A stretch of 24,278 bases of DNA from a virus: positions 1 to 24,278 of IMG/VR virus record IMGVR_UViG_3300028388_003556. One strand, written 5' to 3'. Shown one piece after another: positions 13,226-20,611 of this stretch. The notes under the pieces were generated by a model. It had not been told where the DNA came from. It saw only the letters and a program-made list of their open reading frames with translations, and did no database searches. Numbering within the stretch: the first letter of the stretch is position 1; each line of letters opens with the position of its first letter. The translations under genes were made by a program, and so were the position numbers.

Positions 13226-13253
13226 ACCCCCTGACTTGCGTCGGGGGGTTTTT
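13226..13253 (+). terminator. Terminator that also carries promoter elements
   Basis: ACCCCCTGAC and GTCGGGGGGT form a 10-bp stem around TTGC, followed by TTTT. The loop and the first right-arm bases (TTGCGT) serve as a possible -35 for the next gene. Confidence 0.92.
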
Positions 13254-13264
13254 GCGTGTAAAGT
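13236..13264 (+). promoter_or_regulatory. Promoter overlapping the terminator
   Basis: TTGCGT, a 17-base spacer made of the terminator's right arm and T-run, then TAAAGT. The same -10 occurs in the promoter at 23198. Confidence 0.6.
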
Positions 13265-13292
13265 GTCAAATACCAAACAGAAAGGAGAAGTG

Positions 13293-13700
13293 ATGCCCAC
13301 CATCACAATCACGTGGAAAGCATTTGCGAATGACGACCCGAAACGAATGAAAGACTTTGCGGATGCGGGGAGAGCCCCTGTAACTTCAAAGACCATTAAG
13401 ACAGAGATAGGGGAAAATTTAAACCCTCGCTCCGTTTGCGAGATGCTGTTCCACAGCACGAACAGGTACCAGGGAGACCTTTGGGATGCGCTTCAGCCAC
13501 TCCCCGAGGACAGAACCCACACAGCAATGTGCGTGGGCGACGACGTCACGATTGATGGTCGCATCTTCCGGTGTATGGACTTCGGGTTTGCCGAGGTTCT
13601 CGAGTGCCCCAACCACGAAGGCAACTTCGACTGTAACCCCTTCTGCCGTCTTTGCGAAGGCGAGCAAGAGGTTCTTGACACAGGCGCACTACGTAAGTAA
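13293..13700 (+). CDS. 135-residue protein with C-terminal cysteine cluster
   Basis: The N-terminal half contains TITITWKAFAND and a segment GDLWDALQPLPEDRTHTAM that I recall from actinophage proteins; the C-terminus has CPNHEGNFDCNPFCRLCEG, which could hold a metal. The ATG at 13293 follows AAAGGAG. Its final codons encode the next promoter: CTTGACACA supplies TTGACA and the stop codon TAA starts TAAACT. Function unknown. Confidence 0.87.
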   Translation: MPTITITWKAFANDDPKRMKDFADAGRAPVTSKTIKTEIGENLNPRSVCEMLFHSTNRYQGDLWDALQPLPEDRTHTAMCVGDDVTIDGRIFRCMDFGFAEVLECPNHEGNFDCNPFCRLCEGEQEVLDTGALRK

Positions 13701-13703
13701 ACT
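13675..13703 (+). promoter_or_regulatory. Promoter embedded in the end of the preceding gene
   Basis: TTGACA, a 17-base spacer and TAAACT. The TAA of the -10 is the stop codon of 13293-13700. Confidence 0.75.
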
Positions 13704-13732
13704 ACCTAATACCAAATAGAAAGGAGACCCCC

Positions 13733-14176
13733 ATGGGTCAGTATCACAAGCTAGTAAACGTAGACAGGAAAGAGTATGTAGACCCCCACTCGATTGGGCT
13801 GGGTGTCAAGCAATGGGAACACCAGTCGCACCCCGACTTTCCCATCGCTGGTTCCTTGTCTGACGTTCTGTACATTCTCACCATGACGTCTCCAGCGCGT
13901 GGAGGTGGCGACATGCCTCCTTCAGAGATATCCGGGCGCTGGGTCGCTGACCGAGTTATGGTCCTTGGTGACTACACCGAGAACGATGACATTCCTCTTA
14001 TCATCACCTACAAAGGTGAGGAGCTAGAGAACAGGGCGCTGTACCACTACGTCGACGAGCACTACACCGAGATTGGCGAGCAGGTTCGCGAAGCCATGAC
14101 TGCTATCTATGGATACTCATGGAGCAGGGACAAGTACGGCTGGTCAAGGTCGCTCAAAAAACCAGAGTTGGTCTAA
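13733..14176 (+). CDS. Conserved phage protein, MGQYHK-type
   Basis: The 147-residue protein begins MGQYHKLVNVDRKEYVDPH and contains SGRWVADRVMVLGDY, a pattern familiar from hypothetical proteins of actinobacteria and their phages. No catalytic motif is evident. AAAGGAG precedes the ATG. It is a single-gene unit with a terminator at 14192. Confidence 0.87.
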   Translation: MGQYHKLVNVDRKEYVDPHSIGLGVKQWEHQSHPDFPIAGSLSDVLYILTMTSPARGGGDMPPSEISGRWVADRVMVLGDYTENDDIPLIITYKGEELENRALYHYVDEHYTEIGEQVREAMTAIYGYSWSRDKYGWSRSLKKPELV

Positions 14177-14191
14177 TCCGACACGAAGAAG

Positions 14192-14218
14192 CCCCCGACT
14201 TGCGCTCGGGGGTTTTTT
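14192..14218 (+). terminator. Terminator that also carries promoter elements
   Basis: CCCCCGA and TCGGGGG pair around CTTGCGC, followed by TTTTTT. The loop holds TTGCGC, the likely -35 of the next promoter. Confidence 0.92.
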
Positions 14219-14228
14219 CGTGTAATGT
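14200..14228 (+). promoter_or_regulatory. Promoter overlapping the terminator
   Basis: TTGCGC, a 17-base spacer and TAATGT; a second TAATGT follows at 14232-14237. The same -10 occurs in the promoter at 23873. Confidence 0.6.
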
Positions 14229-14271
14229 CTATAATGTCAACAACAAAAGACAAAAAGAAAGGAGTTGACAA

Positions 14272-14943
14272 ATGCCTAACTGGGCTTACAACACCGTTTA
14301 TTTCACAGGAGATGCGGAAAAGTTAGAAGCACTGAAAGAGCAGGTTGGTGCGCCTACGCAAATACCTGGAGTACAGTACGTCCACGGTGAGGATGGAAAG
14401 GTTCTCCTCGATGCCGACAACAATGTAGTGAAAGAAAACACTACCCACGATGACGAAAATCCTGTTTTTTCTTTTTGGAACATCGTTCGTCCCAATCCCG
14501 AAGAGTATGAAGAGTACCGCGACCAAGGCTGGTACGGCTGGAACAACGCCCACTGGGGCACGAAGTGGGATGCTGGAGACGTCGAAGTGATTGAGGAAAG
14601 CGGAACAGGCTGGACTATTCAGTTTCGGACTGCGTGGGCTCCTCCTCAAGAAGTTCTGGTCGCTTTGTCCGAACAACACCCCGACGTTTCGATTAGAAAT
14701 GAGTGGTACGAAGAGCAAGGCTTTGGGGCACACCAGGAGTACTCTGGTGGCATCCACTGGCTTGACAAGGAGTGGGATATTCCCTCCTCTCACGCCGAGT
14801 ACATCGAAAACCTCACTGAGGAAGATTGCCCTTGTAACTTTGGATATGATGACGACGAGCTTCCTTTTGATGACTGCCCTCGTTCTAAAAACCCGACACA
14901 AATCGCTGTCGAAGAACTTGAGAAAGTCAGCGAGCTCATATAA
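14272..14943 (+). CDS. DUF1281/Api92-like ferredoxin-fold protein
   Basis: The 223-residue protein opens with MPNWAYNTVYFTGD and has WYGWNNAHWGTKWDA (about residues 87-101) and TAWAPPQEVL (120-129), marks of the DUF1281 / Api92-like family of mobile-element proteins with unknown function. The C-terminus adds C186-x-C188, C202-P and AVEELEKVSELI, which recurs in the next gene. Its last codons and stop codon form the next promoter (CTTGAGAAA gives TTGAGA, TAA starts TAAACT). Confidence 0.87.
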   Translation: MPNWAYNTVYFTGDAEKLEALKEQVGAPTQIPGVQYVHGEDGKVLLDADNNVVKENTTHDDENPVFSFWNIVRPNPEEYEEYRDQGWYGWNNAHWGTKWDAGDVEVIEESGTGWTIQFRTAWAPPQEVLVALSEQHPDVSIRNEWYEEQGFGAHQEYSGGIHWLDKEWDIPSSHAEYIENLTEEDCPCNFGYDDDELPFDDCPRSKNPTQIAVEELEKVSELI

Positions 14944-14946
14944 ACT
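14918..14946 (+). promoter_or_regulatory. Promoter embedded in the end of the preceding gene
   Basis: TTGAGA, a 17-base spacer and TAAACT, whose TAA is the stop codon of 14272-14943. Same -10 as the promoters at 13675 and 17941. Confidence 0.7.
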
Positions 14947-14978
14947 CAATACACCAACTATCAAACGAAAGGATAAAA

Positions 14979-15497
14979 ATGTATAGGTATAGGTTCTACG
15001 AGATTGGACTTAGCGGAACTGCTGAGCAGGTAGAAGAGTTCGGCAAGGTAATCAGAGAACGCGATGAAAACTTTTGGTCGGGGACGTATAGAGAAGACAC
15101 AAAACGCTCCTTCCAACGTTTTATCGGGTACACCGATGACGTTGTTTTGACCGATATTCAGGAAACCGCTCGAAAGTATTCTTTGGACTTCCAGGGCGCA
15201 GAGACTTTCTACTATGTAGAGAGCCAAGAGACTGTGGGACGTTCTCGGTTCAGCAATACGACCATTACCTACGGCTCGTATGTGGGTGGCTCGCCCACTG
15301 GGTCGGACACAATCAAAACTCACGCCCAACACAAAGTTCACTACTACGGGCTCAAAGATTGCGATTGTGAGAACATAAGAGTCAAAAATGACCCGACTTT
15401 TGCTCCGTATCCAGATTGTCCTTCACGGGTAGACCCTCCGACGGTTTGGGCGGTCGAAAATATTTTGGAAGCAAACGAATATATTGGGAGGAGGTAA
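14979..15497 (+). CDS. 172-residue protein sharing a C-terminal module with its neighbour
   Basis: The N-terminal part (RYRFYEIGLSGTAEQVEEF) looks like a beta-alpha unit resembling the start of the DUF1281-like protein upstream. The C-terminus has C128-x-C130, then DCPSR at 146-150 and a closing helix AVENILEANEYI, matching the module of 14272-14943. AAAGGATAAAA precedes the ATG. The two are probably diverged relatives; function unknown. Confidence 0.85.
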   Translation: MYRYRFYEIGLSGTAEQVEEFGKVIRERDENFWSGTYREDTKRSFQRFIGYTDDVVLTDIQETARKYSLDFQGAETFYYVESQETVGRSRFSNTTITYGSYVGGSPTGSDTIKTHAQHKVHYYGLKDCDCENIRVKNDPTFAPYPDCPSRVDPPTVWAVENILEANEYIGRR

Positions 15498-15499
15498 AA

Positions 15500-15760
15500 A
15501 TGTCAGAAACAGAAACACTCACTCGCACTTTGAGCTACTTCGCCACTGACGGCAACTACGGAAGTGCGGACGGCATTCTCGTTTTGGAGACGACTAGTTG
15601 GAGCGAACTCGATTGGCAAATGATTGAGGAAGTGTCAGACGAAGACCGCCCGACTGTTGCTCGGCTGATTGTCGAAAGCTACGAGCCTGATGCCGACCAA
15701 GCGTTTATTCGCAAGAAGTTGGAAGATGACTTCGGGTTTGACTTCAGCGAGCACGAGTAA
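15500..15760 (+). CDS. 86-residue acidic hypothetical protein
   Basis: The protein starts MSETETLTRTLSYF at an ATG with GGAGGAGG upstream, two bases after the previous stop codon. The middle has DGILVLETTSWSELDW and the end is acidic with FGFDF. No known domain is recognised. It ends a two-gene unit that stops at the terminator at 15778. Confidence 0.84.
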   Translation: MSETETLTRTLSYFATDGNYGSADGILVLETTSWSELDWQMIEEVSDEDRPTVARLIVESYEPDADQAFIRKKLEDDFGFDFSEHE

Positions 15761-15777
15761 AAGTAAAAAATAAAAGA

Positions 15778-15804
15778 GCCCTCGCCTAGTGCGGGGGCTT
15801 TTTT
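15778..15804 (+). terminator. Terminator
   Basis: GCCCTCGC and GCGGGGGC pair around CTAGT, followed by TTTTTT. Confidence 0.92.
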
Positions 15805-15862
15805 ATGTGTGTTCGTACGGACGCAAGTGTCGCTTAGACTTGGAAAAGTTTTTTGGAAGTTG

Positions 15863-15891
15863 TGTTGCGCAGTCCAGGAAGATGGTATAAC
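15863..15891 (+). promoter_or_regulatory. Promoter for 15939-16223
   Basis: TATAAC (15886-15891) preceded by TGG is a good extended -10. The -35 is unclear: TGTTGC fits a 17-base spacer and TTGCGC a 15-base spacer. Confidence 0.55.
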
Positions 15892-15938
15892 ATTAGTTCA
15901 TAACCAAATATGGACACTCAAACGGAAGGAATAAACAA

Positions 15939-16223
15939 ATGGGAAAACTACAAGCAATGGAAATGGCAGAGCTGGCGTGGCTGGGCTCTACGAGTCTGAA
16001 CCAAGCTGTGTCTTGGCACCTCACCTCTAACCACTTTCCACCAGTCCCAACCAGCATGGTCGCTCCGTGTATCGAAGCGATTGAGAACGCGAACGCTGGA
16101 GAGTGGGACAAGCTAGTTCAGCTACCTGAGGGAGTTGGCTACAAGGGCAGCACCTCTGCCCCAACCTACGCAATGGTCGAGCAACACCACCTCGAAAGTT
16201 TCTTAGACCAAGAGGAGGAGTAA
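15939..16223 (+). CDS. 94-residue hypothetical protein
   Basis: The protein starts MGKLQAMEMAELAWLGS and looks helical, with a proline-containing middle (FPPVPTS) and acidic end. GGAAGGA precedes the ATG. No family is recognised. It is a single-gene unit lying before the MoxR-type operon. Confidence 0.82.
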   Translation: MGKLQAMEMAELAWLGSTSLNQAVSWHLTSNHFPPVPTSMVAPCIEAIENANAGEWDKLVQLPEGVGYKGSTSAPTYAMVEQHHLESFLDQEEE

Positions 16224-16229
16224 GACCTC

Positions 16230-16256
16230 GGGGGGTGGGCAACACGCCCACCTCCC
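16230..16256 (+). terminator. Hairpin, probable terminator
   Basis: GGGGGGTGGGC and GCCCACCTCCC form an 11-bp stem around AACAC. No T-run follows, so termination may be weak or assisted. Confidence 0.65.
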
Positions 16257-16265
16257 AAAATAAAC

Positions 16266-16294
16266 TTGACAGTAGATTGTTTGTATGAGATTAT
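16266..16294 (+). promoter_or_regulatory. Promoter for the MoxR operon
   Basis: TTGACA, a 17-base spacer and GATTAT. A perfect leader hairpin follows at 16302-16317. Confidence 0.72.
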
Positions 16295-16301
16295 CTACAT
16301 A

Positions 16302-16317
16302 GCTTAGAAAACTAAGC
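16302..16317 (+). promoter_or_regulatory. Leader hairpin
   Basis: GCTTAG and CTAAGC pair around AAAA, almost at the predicted 5' end of the MoxR operon message. It could stabilise the RNA or act as a binding site. Confidence 0.55.
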
Positions 16318-16345
16318 AATGACACACAACGAAGGAGACACCCAA

Positions 16346-16804
16346 ATGCTAGACAAAGAGAAAGACGTACAAGGGATTGCTTTGTACGCCCAGTTCCACA
16401 AACCAGGAGCTATGACCCAGCTCATCGTTACCCCCGATGGGTACGACGAGCAGGGAGAGAAGGTACTTGCCTCTCTCTACCGCCGAGTGGTCACCACCGA
16501 GTCGCCCAAGAAACAATGGCGCTCTAGTTTCATTCGCCCCGCCAATGCGGATGACGTGGACTTTGAGAGTGGCGCAGAGCGAGCCGACTTCGCAGAAAGT
16601 CGTCTCAACTTTGCCACCCAACTGTTCGACAGCTTGCTGAACGGAAAATGGGAACTTCACAAAGACCCTATCTACCTCGAAGTATCCAAGAAAGACCTCT
16701 CGGATATTAGAGATGCCAAAACACCCAACAAACTTTTGTATCGGGTAAACCAGTCCCGCGAAGCTATGAACTTCGAGACTGACATCCCCGCACGAGCAGA
16801 ATAA
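16346..16804 (+). CDS. 152-residue hypothetical protein in the MoxR operon
   Basis: The ATG at 16346 follows GAAGGAG at a good distance; an in-frame ATG 27 bases upstream has no ribosome binding site. The protein mixes strands and helices (YAQFHKPGAMTQLIVTPDGYD) without a recognisable catalytic motif. It ends 25 bases before the AAA+ ATPase gene and shares its promoter, so it may be a partner or regulator. Confidence 0.84.
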   Translation: MLDKEKDVQGIALYAQFHKPGAMTQLIVTPDGYDEQGEKVLASLYRRVVTTESPKKQWRSSFIRPANADDVDFESGAERADFAESRLNFATQLFDSLLNGKWELHKDPIYLEVSKKDLSDIRDAKTPNKLLYRVNQSREAMNFETDIPARAE

Positions 16805-16829
16805 TCAACTAGAAACAGGGAGAAAGAAA

Positions 16830-17870
16830 ATGAATGAAAAACTGATTGACCGTTACGCAGAACTTGGTGGCAACACCGAACTGTGGAAAGGGATTGCCGA
16901 AGTTGTCAGCCAAGCAGGTAGCACCTCTGCCTCGCTGGAGCTGAACAGCAAGGTTATCCCCCAAGGGCGCTATGTCGCCCGAGCTTCTGGTGAGGCTCGC
17001 AAAACTCGCAAGCGTGAGCAAGAAGCTAAGAGTGTCGAAGGTATGGCAGGCGATGAATACTTCGAGCGACCCAATGGCGACAAATACTTTGGTCGTCAAT
17101 GGGGCATCCACTCGGACGTGATGACTCTCCGCAAGGCACGCGAAGCAACCTCAAACGCCAACTCTGGTGGAGGCGGGTCGGCAATGTACGCCCTCCTTTA
17201 CGGAGCGCCTGGTACTGGTAAGACTGCTCTCGTGGAAGCCTCGTTCGACAAGGTGTACACCTTGATGGGAACTGGCGACACCGAGGTTTCCGACCTCGTG
17301 GGTGGCTACGTTCAGACCCCCTCGGGAGGTTTCGAGTGGGTGGATGGCGACCTCGTTCGCTCTGCCGAAGAAGGCGCTGTCTACTTTATTGACGAGATTG
17401 GTCTGATTGACCCGAAGGTTCTGTCCATCGTTTACGGACTGATGGATGGTCGCCGAGAGGTAAACATTAGCGCCAACCCAGACCGCGGTACGGTGAAGGC
17501 TCACCCCGACTTTTATGTCATCGGTGCGACCAACCCGAACGCTCCTGGAGTTCGCCTCTCCGAGGCTTTGCTCTCTAGGTTCACTCTCCAAGCTGAGATG
17601 ACCACCGACTGGTCGTTGGCTCGAAAGCTGGGAGTTCCGACCACGATGGTCACCGCCTCACAAAACCTCGCCAAGAAGCAGGTTGCTGGGGAGACCTCGT
17701 GGGCACCGCAGATGCGAGAGCTGATTGCTTTCCGCGACATCGCGGAAACCTTTGGCACCACCTTTGCGATTGCCAACCTCCTTGCCAGCGCCCCCGAGAT
17801 TGACCGACCAGTTGTGTCGGACGTTCTCACTCGGGCATACGGTGAGGAATGTAAGCCAGCGAAAATCTAA
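16830..17870 (+). CDS. MoxR-like AAA+ ATPase
   Basis: The 346-residue protein has Walker A GAPGTGKT (125-132), Walker B YFIDE (185-189), sensor 1 N235 (GATNPN) and an arginine finger near R250 (LLSRF). This is the MoxR/CobS-like branch, ATP-driven remodelling chaperones that act with VWA-domain partners. The first 100 residues are a charged helical region. A GGGGS-like linker precedes the ATPase core. The next large gene encodes a VWA protein, the expected partner. Candidate roles are remodelling a phage or host complex or metal insertion; nothing in the sequence names the target. Confidence 0.93.
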   Translation: MNEKLIDRYAELGGNTELWKGIAEVVSQAGSTSASLELNSKVIPQGRYVARASGEARKTRKREQEAKSVEGMAGDEYFERPNGDKYFGRQWGIHSDVMTLRKAREATSNANSGGGGSAMYALLYGAPGTGKTALVEASFDKVYTLMGTGDTEVSDLVGGYVQTPSGGFEWVDGDLVRSAEEGAVYFIDEIGLIDPKVLSIVYGLMDGRREVNISANPDRGTVKAHPDFYVIGATNPNAPGVRLSEALLSRFTLQAEMTTDWSLARKLGVPTTMVTASQNLAKKQVAGETSWAPQMRELIAFRDIAETFGTTFAIANLLASAPEIDRPVVSDVLTRAYGEECKPAKI

Positions 17871-17894
17871 GCTTCCCTGTCTTAGGTTTCGCTC

Positions 17895-17932
17895 GGGGAG
17901 GGGGTTTGAGAAAGGGTGTCTCCCCCCTCCCC
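17895..17932 (+). terminator. GC-rich hairpin after the MoxR gene
   Basis: GGGGAGGGGG and CCCCCTCCCC form a 10-bp stem with an 18-base loop. There is no T-run, and the next promoter starts nine bases later. Confidence 0.6.
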
Positions 17933-17940
17933 ACCCCAAC

Positions 17941-17969
17941 TTGACACCCGATTGTTTATATAATAAACT
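17941..17969 (+). promoter_or_regulatory. Promoter for the VWA gene
   Basis: TTGACA, a 17-base spacer and TAAACT. CAGA-TAG-TCTG (17970-17980) forms a dyad centred on the predicted start. Confidence 0.75.
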
Positions 17970-18016
17970 CAGATAGTCTGCTGGACACAGACACCAAAAA
18001 ACGAAAGGACAAGAAG

Positions 18017-19798
18017 ATGGCACACATCAAAAACTCAAATGAAAGAGCAGAAGCAACAGCTCCCGAGTGGCTACCGCTGGGTCGCCAGATTGGCGAACTC
18101 GCTAACAAGTGGTCAGGACGTTATGACCTCGTGGGCTACGTCGGAGAAAATGCCGGTCACGGCGCTCCCGCTTGCTACAACCCAGCGCTCGCAGAAATCG
18201 AAGTAGACGTTGCCCGTGCCTTTGGCGCAGGTATCAAGCCAGAGATGATTGGCGACCTCAGCGAACGAGCCACCCAATACGAGTTCCCCAAGGCGATTGG
18301 CGCTCTGTACCACGAAGCTTTTCACGCTTGCTTTTCCGAGTGGAATATGCCCAAAGCATCCTCCGACCTCAACAACCAAGAGTACGATGCTCTGGTCTTA
18401 CTGGAAGAGAGTCGCATCGAAGCGCAAGGACTGCTCGCCAAACCCCGAGCCAAGTCTTTCCTCCGAGCCTCCGCGATGGAGCTGGTCGTTGCCGACTCCG
18501 CCGAAAGCTTCGGGCAGATGCCAGACACCAAGAAAGCAGGGATGCTGGTCGGACTCATCCACTCCCGAGTCGAAGCTGGCATCCTCGATGCTGAAGAAGT
18601 TGCCGAAGTGCTCGACCTCACGGAGTCTTTCCTTGGTGCCGACACAATCACAAAACTTTTAGAAGTTGCGGATAAGTTTCGAGCACACGAAGACCACGCC
18701 AACGCTGACCCCGTTCTCTACGACCTCGCCCGAGAGTGGGTTCGTATTCTCCAAGAGAAGGCAGAAGAGAATGGCGAAAGTCTCGATGCTCAACCTGGTG
18801 ATGGAGAAGGCGAAGGAGAGCCCTCCGAGTTCTCCGAAGCTGTCCAAGATGCTTTGGAGGAAGTTGCCCGAGCTGTTCAGGTTTCAGCTCAGGGCGACCT
18901 TGACGACCAAGAGCAGAAAGAGGATTGGCAAGAGCAGGTCGAAGAAAAAGCCAGCAAGGCGAAAGAAAATCAAATCAACGCAGACACCGCCAAGAAGGTG
19001 TTTGCTCGTGGCTCGGGTGGCACGGGTAAGTCCTCCACTCGACTCCGCGAGCGCCGACTGCCTACGAGCAAAGAACGCCAAGCCTCGGTGACGATTGCGA
19101 AGTGGCTGGAGCGAGCGAAGTACCGTGACCGCGACGTGACGGAGATTGACAGCGAGACCCCTCCTGGTCGCCTCCGCACCCGAGCTGTCGTCCAAGCTAA
19201 GGCGATGGAGGAACGCGGTGTTCGAGAACGAGTCGCTCCGTTCCGCAAGAAGGTTCGCAAGATGACCGACGACCCCACCCTCTCGGTGGGCGTGATGGTG
19301 GATATCAGCGGTTCGATGATGGGCGCGATGGAGCCGATGGCAACCACAGCGTGGGTTATGTCCGAGGCTGTCCGACGAGTCCAAGGCAGGACGGCGATGG
19401 TCTACTACGGCAACGAGGTCTTCCCGACTCTCAAGCCTGGTCAGCACCTCGACCAAGTGAATGTATGGGAAGCCACCGACGGCTGGGAGGCGTTCGATGA
19501 AGCGTTCCGAGCGCTGGACGGCTCTCTGAACTTGCTCAATGGCACGGGGGCACGCTTGCTCGTCGTGACTAGTGACGGGGCGTACCGTAGCAAGGAGGAG
19601 GAGCGCTCCCGATACTGGGTGAAGCGCTGTGTCGAAGCTGGTGTCGCGGTGCTTTGGCTACCGTTCGACCACGGGGGCTATGCCCGAGGCGTAGAGCGTG
19701 CTGGAGCACGAGTTCTCGCTGGAGTGCTTGACCCCGCAGACTCGGCGCTGGAGATTGGCAAGGAAGCCTCTCGGGTGCTGACAAGCGTGGGGCGGTAA
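18017..19798 (+). CDS. HExxH metallopeptidase-like plus VWA protein, partner of the MoxR ATPase
   Basis: The 593-residue protein has HEAFH at 99-103 with a downstream acidic helix LLEESRIE (128-135) that could give the third zinc ligand, as in DUF2201-type putative metallopeptidases. An acidic, Gly/Glu/Gln-rich linker (about 250-320) follows, then a VWA domain at about 420-593 with the metal-ion-dependent adhesion motif DISGS (429-433), and a later T510 and D520 at the positions expected for the rest of the site. MoxR ATPases are known to work with VWA proteins. Whether the peptidase-like site is active is unknown. ACGAAAGGA precedes the ATG. Confidence 0.9.
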   Translation: MAHIKNSNERAEATAPEWLPLGRQIGELANKWSGRYDLVGYVGENAGHGAPACYNPALAEIEVDVARAFGAGIKPEMIGDLSERATQYEFPKAIGALYHEAFHACFSEWNMPKASSDLNNQEYDALVLLEESRIEAQGLLAKPRAKSFLRASAMELVVADSAESFGQMPDTKKAGMLVGLIHSRVEAGILDAEEVAEVLDLTESFLGADTITKLLEVADKFRAHEDHANADPVLYDLAREWVRILQEKAEENGESLDAQPGDGEGEGEPSEFSEAVQDALEEVARAVQVSAQGDLDDQEQKEDWQEQVEEKASKAKENQINADTAKKVFARGSGGTGKSSTRLRERRLPTSKERQASVTIAKWLERAKYRDRDVTEIDSETPPGRLRTRAVVQAKAMEERGVRERVAPFRKKVRKMTDDPTLSVGVMVDISGSMMGAMEPMATTAWVMSEAVRRVQGRTAMVYYGNEVFPTLKPGQHLDQVNVWEATDGWEAFDEAFRALDGSLNLLNGTGARLLVVTSDGAYRSKEEERSRYWVKRCVEAGVAVLWLPFDHGGYARGVERAGARVLAGVLDPADSALEIGKEASRVLTSVGR

Positions 19799-19807
19799 CC
19801 CTCACGC

Positions 19808-19833
19808 AAGCCAGACTGTCCATCTGGCTTTTT
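19808..19833 (+). terminator. Terminator
   Basis: AAGCCAGA and TCTGGCTT pair around CTGTCCA, followed by TTT. Confidence 0.88.
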
Positions 19834-19909
19834 GGGTGGGGAGAGGTTTCCTCCTTTCGTTCCTCTCCTCACCCTCCAAAAACTTTTTTGGAAATAATCA
19901 AAAATCAAC

Positions 19910-19939
19910 TTGACAAGAGAAAACTTATATGCCTAAAAT
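19910..19939 (+). promoter_or_regulatory. Promoter for 19992-20309
   Basis: TTGACA, an 18-base spacer and TAAAAT. The palindrome TGTACA (19941-19946) overlaps the predicted start. Confidence 0.72.
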
Positions 19940-19945
19940 GTGTAC

Positions 19946-19965
19946 ATCAAGCAATCCCGCTTGAT
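19946..19965 (+). promoter_or_regulatory. Leader hairpin
   Basis: ATCAAGC and GCTTGAT form a perfect 7-bp stem with a 6-base loop in the 5' leader, about 30 bases before the start codon. Confidence 0.6.
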
Positions 19966-19991
19966 AATCCAACTAAGTGAAAGGCTCGAAA

Positions 19992-20309
19992 ATGGCTACC
20001 ACTACCATCACCACCACAACCCAGACCACCTCCGTGGAGCTGGACACCGAGGCTCAGGCTCTCGTGAACGAGTTGCGGACTCTCCGCGACCAGACCACTG
20101 CTCTGGAGAAGCGCAAGAGCGCCCTCCGCGACGAGTTGCTGGAGGTTCTCGGGGAAGCCGAGGTCGGACTCGTGGACGGCGTTGTTCGCCTCCGCCAGCG
20201 TGAAGAGTCGCGCCGTAGCGTGGACTACGGTCTGCTCCTCAAGGAGTACAGCGAGATTTACAACATCGTGGTCTCCTCCTCCACCCACAAGAAGCTCGAC
20301 ATCAAGTAA
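19992..20309 (+). CDS. Coiled-coil protein, possible recombination accessory
   Basis: The 105-residue protein has a Thr-rich start, a coiled coil (ELRTLRDQTTALEKRKSAL) and a C-terminal unit VVRLRQREESRRSVDYGLLL ending in HKKLDIK. That unit recalls the segment found at the end of some YqaJ-type phage exonucleases, so a DNA recombination role is possible but only an inference. GAAAGG precedes the ATG at 19992. Confidence 0.84.
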   Translation: MATTTITTTTQTTSVELDTEAQALVNELRTLRDQTTALEKRKSALRDELLEVLGEAEVGLVDGVVRLRQREESRRSVDYGLLLKEYSEIYNIVVSSSTHKKLDIK

Positions 20310-20316
20310 GAGCTTC

Positions 20317-20344
20317 GGGGGGTCTCCCTTCGGGGAGGCTCCCC
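20317..20344 (+). terminator. Hairpin with TTCG loop
   Basis: GGGGGGTCTCCC and GGGAGGCTCCCC form a 12-bp stem with two G-T pairs and a TTCG loop. No T-run follows, and no promoter is evident before the next gene, so it may allow read-through. Confidence 0.6.
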
Positions 20345-20371
20345 ACCCCCAGACATAGAGACAGGTAAAAA

Positions 20372-20611
20372 ATGCTAAATCTAAAACAAATCGAAATCAT
20401 CAAAGAATACGCAATCGGAGCTGTATTTTCCGACACGGCGGAGCTGGGATACTCGGCTCTCGTCGAAGAGCTTGACCAAGACAACATCCCCGAAGAGGTG
20501 ATTGTCTATCAGCCCTACGAGGGGCTAGACCCCCAAGACTTGCTGGAGGCTGTCGAGGAGCACTACGACGTCTTCGAGACTTTTGCGGAGCAGATAGTGG
20601 AGGTCGGATAA
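20372..20611 (+). CDS. 79-residue acidic protein
   Basis: The protein is acidic and helical (LLEAVEEHYDVFETFAEQIV). CAGGTAAAAA precedes the ATG. Its stop codon overlaps the next ATG (TAATG). No family is recognised. Confidence 0.82.
   Translation: MLNLKQIEIIKEYAIGAVFSDTAELGYSALVEELDQDNIPEEVIVYQPYEGLDPQDLLEAVEEHYDVFETFAEQIVEVG

Noticed and set aside
14323-14964. 213-codon open frame antisense to the DUF1281-like gene
   Set aside because: No ribosome binding site or family resemblance; the plus-strand frame has clear motifs and its own promoter.
19011-19034. Walker A-like GSGGTGKS in the VWA protein (residues 332-339)
   Set aside because: It lies in a Gly/Ser linker before the VWA domain, with no Walker B or nucleotide fold around it, so it is probably chance.
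18884-19456. 190-codon antisense frame in the VWA gene
   Set aside because: It reads opposite the conserved MIDAS region and has a biased Arg/His-rich composition typical of a shadow frame.
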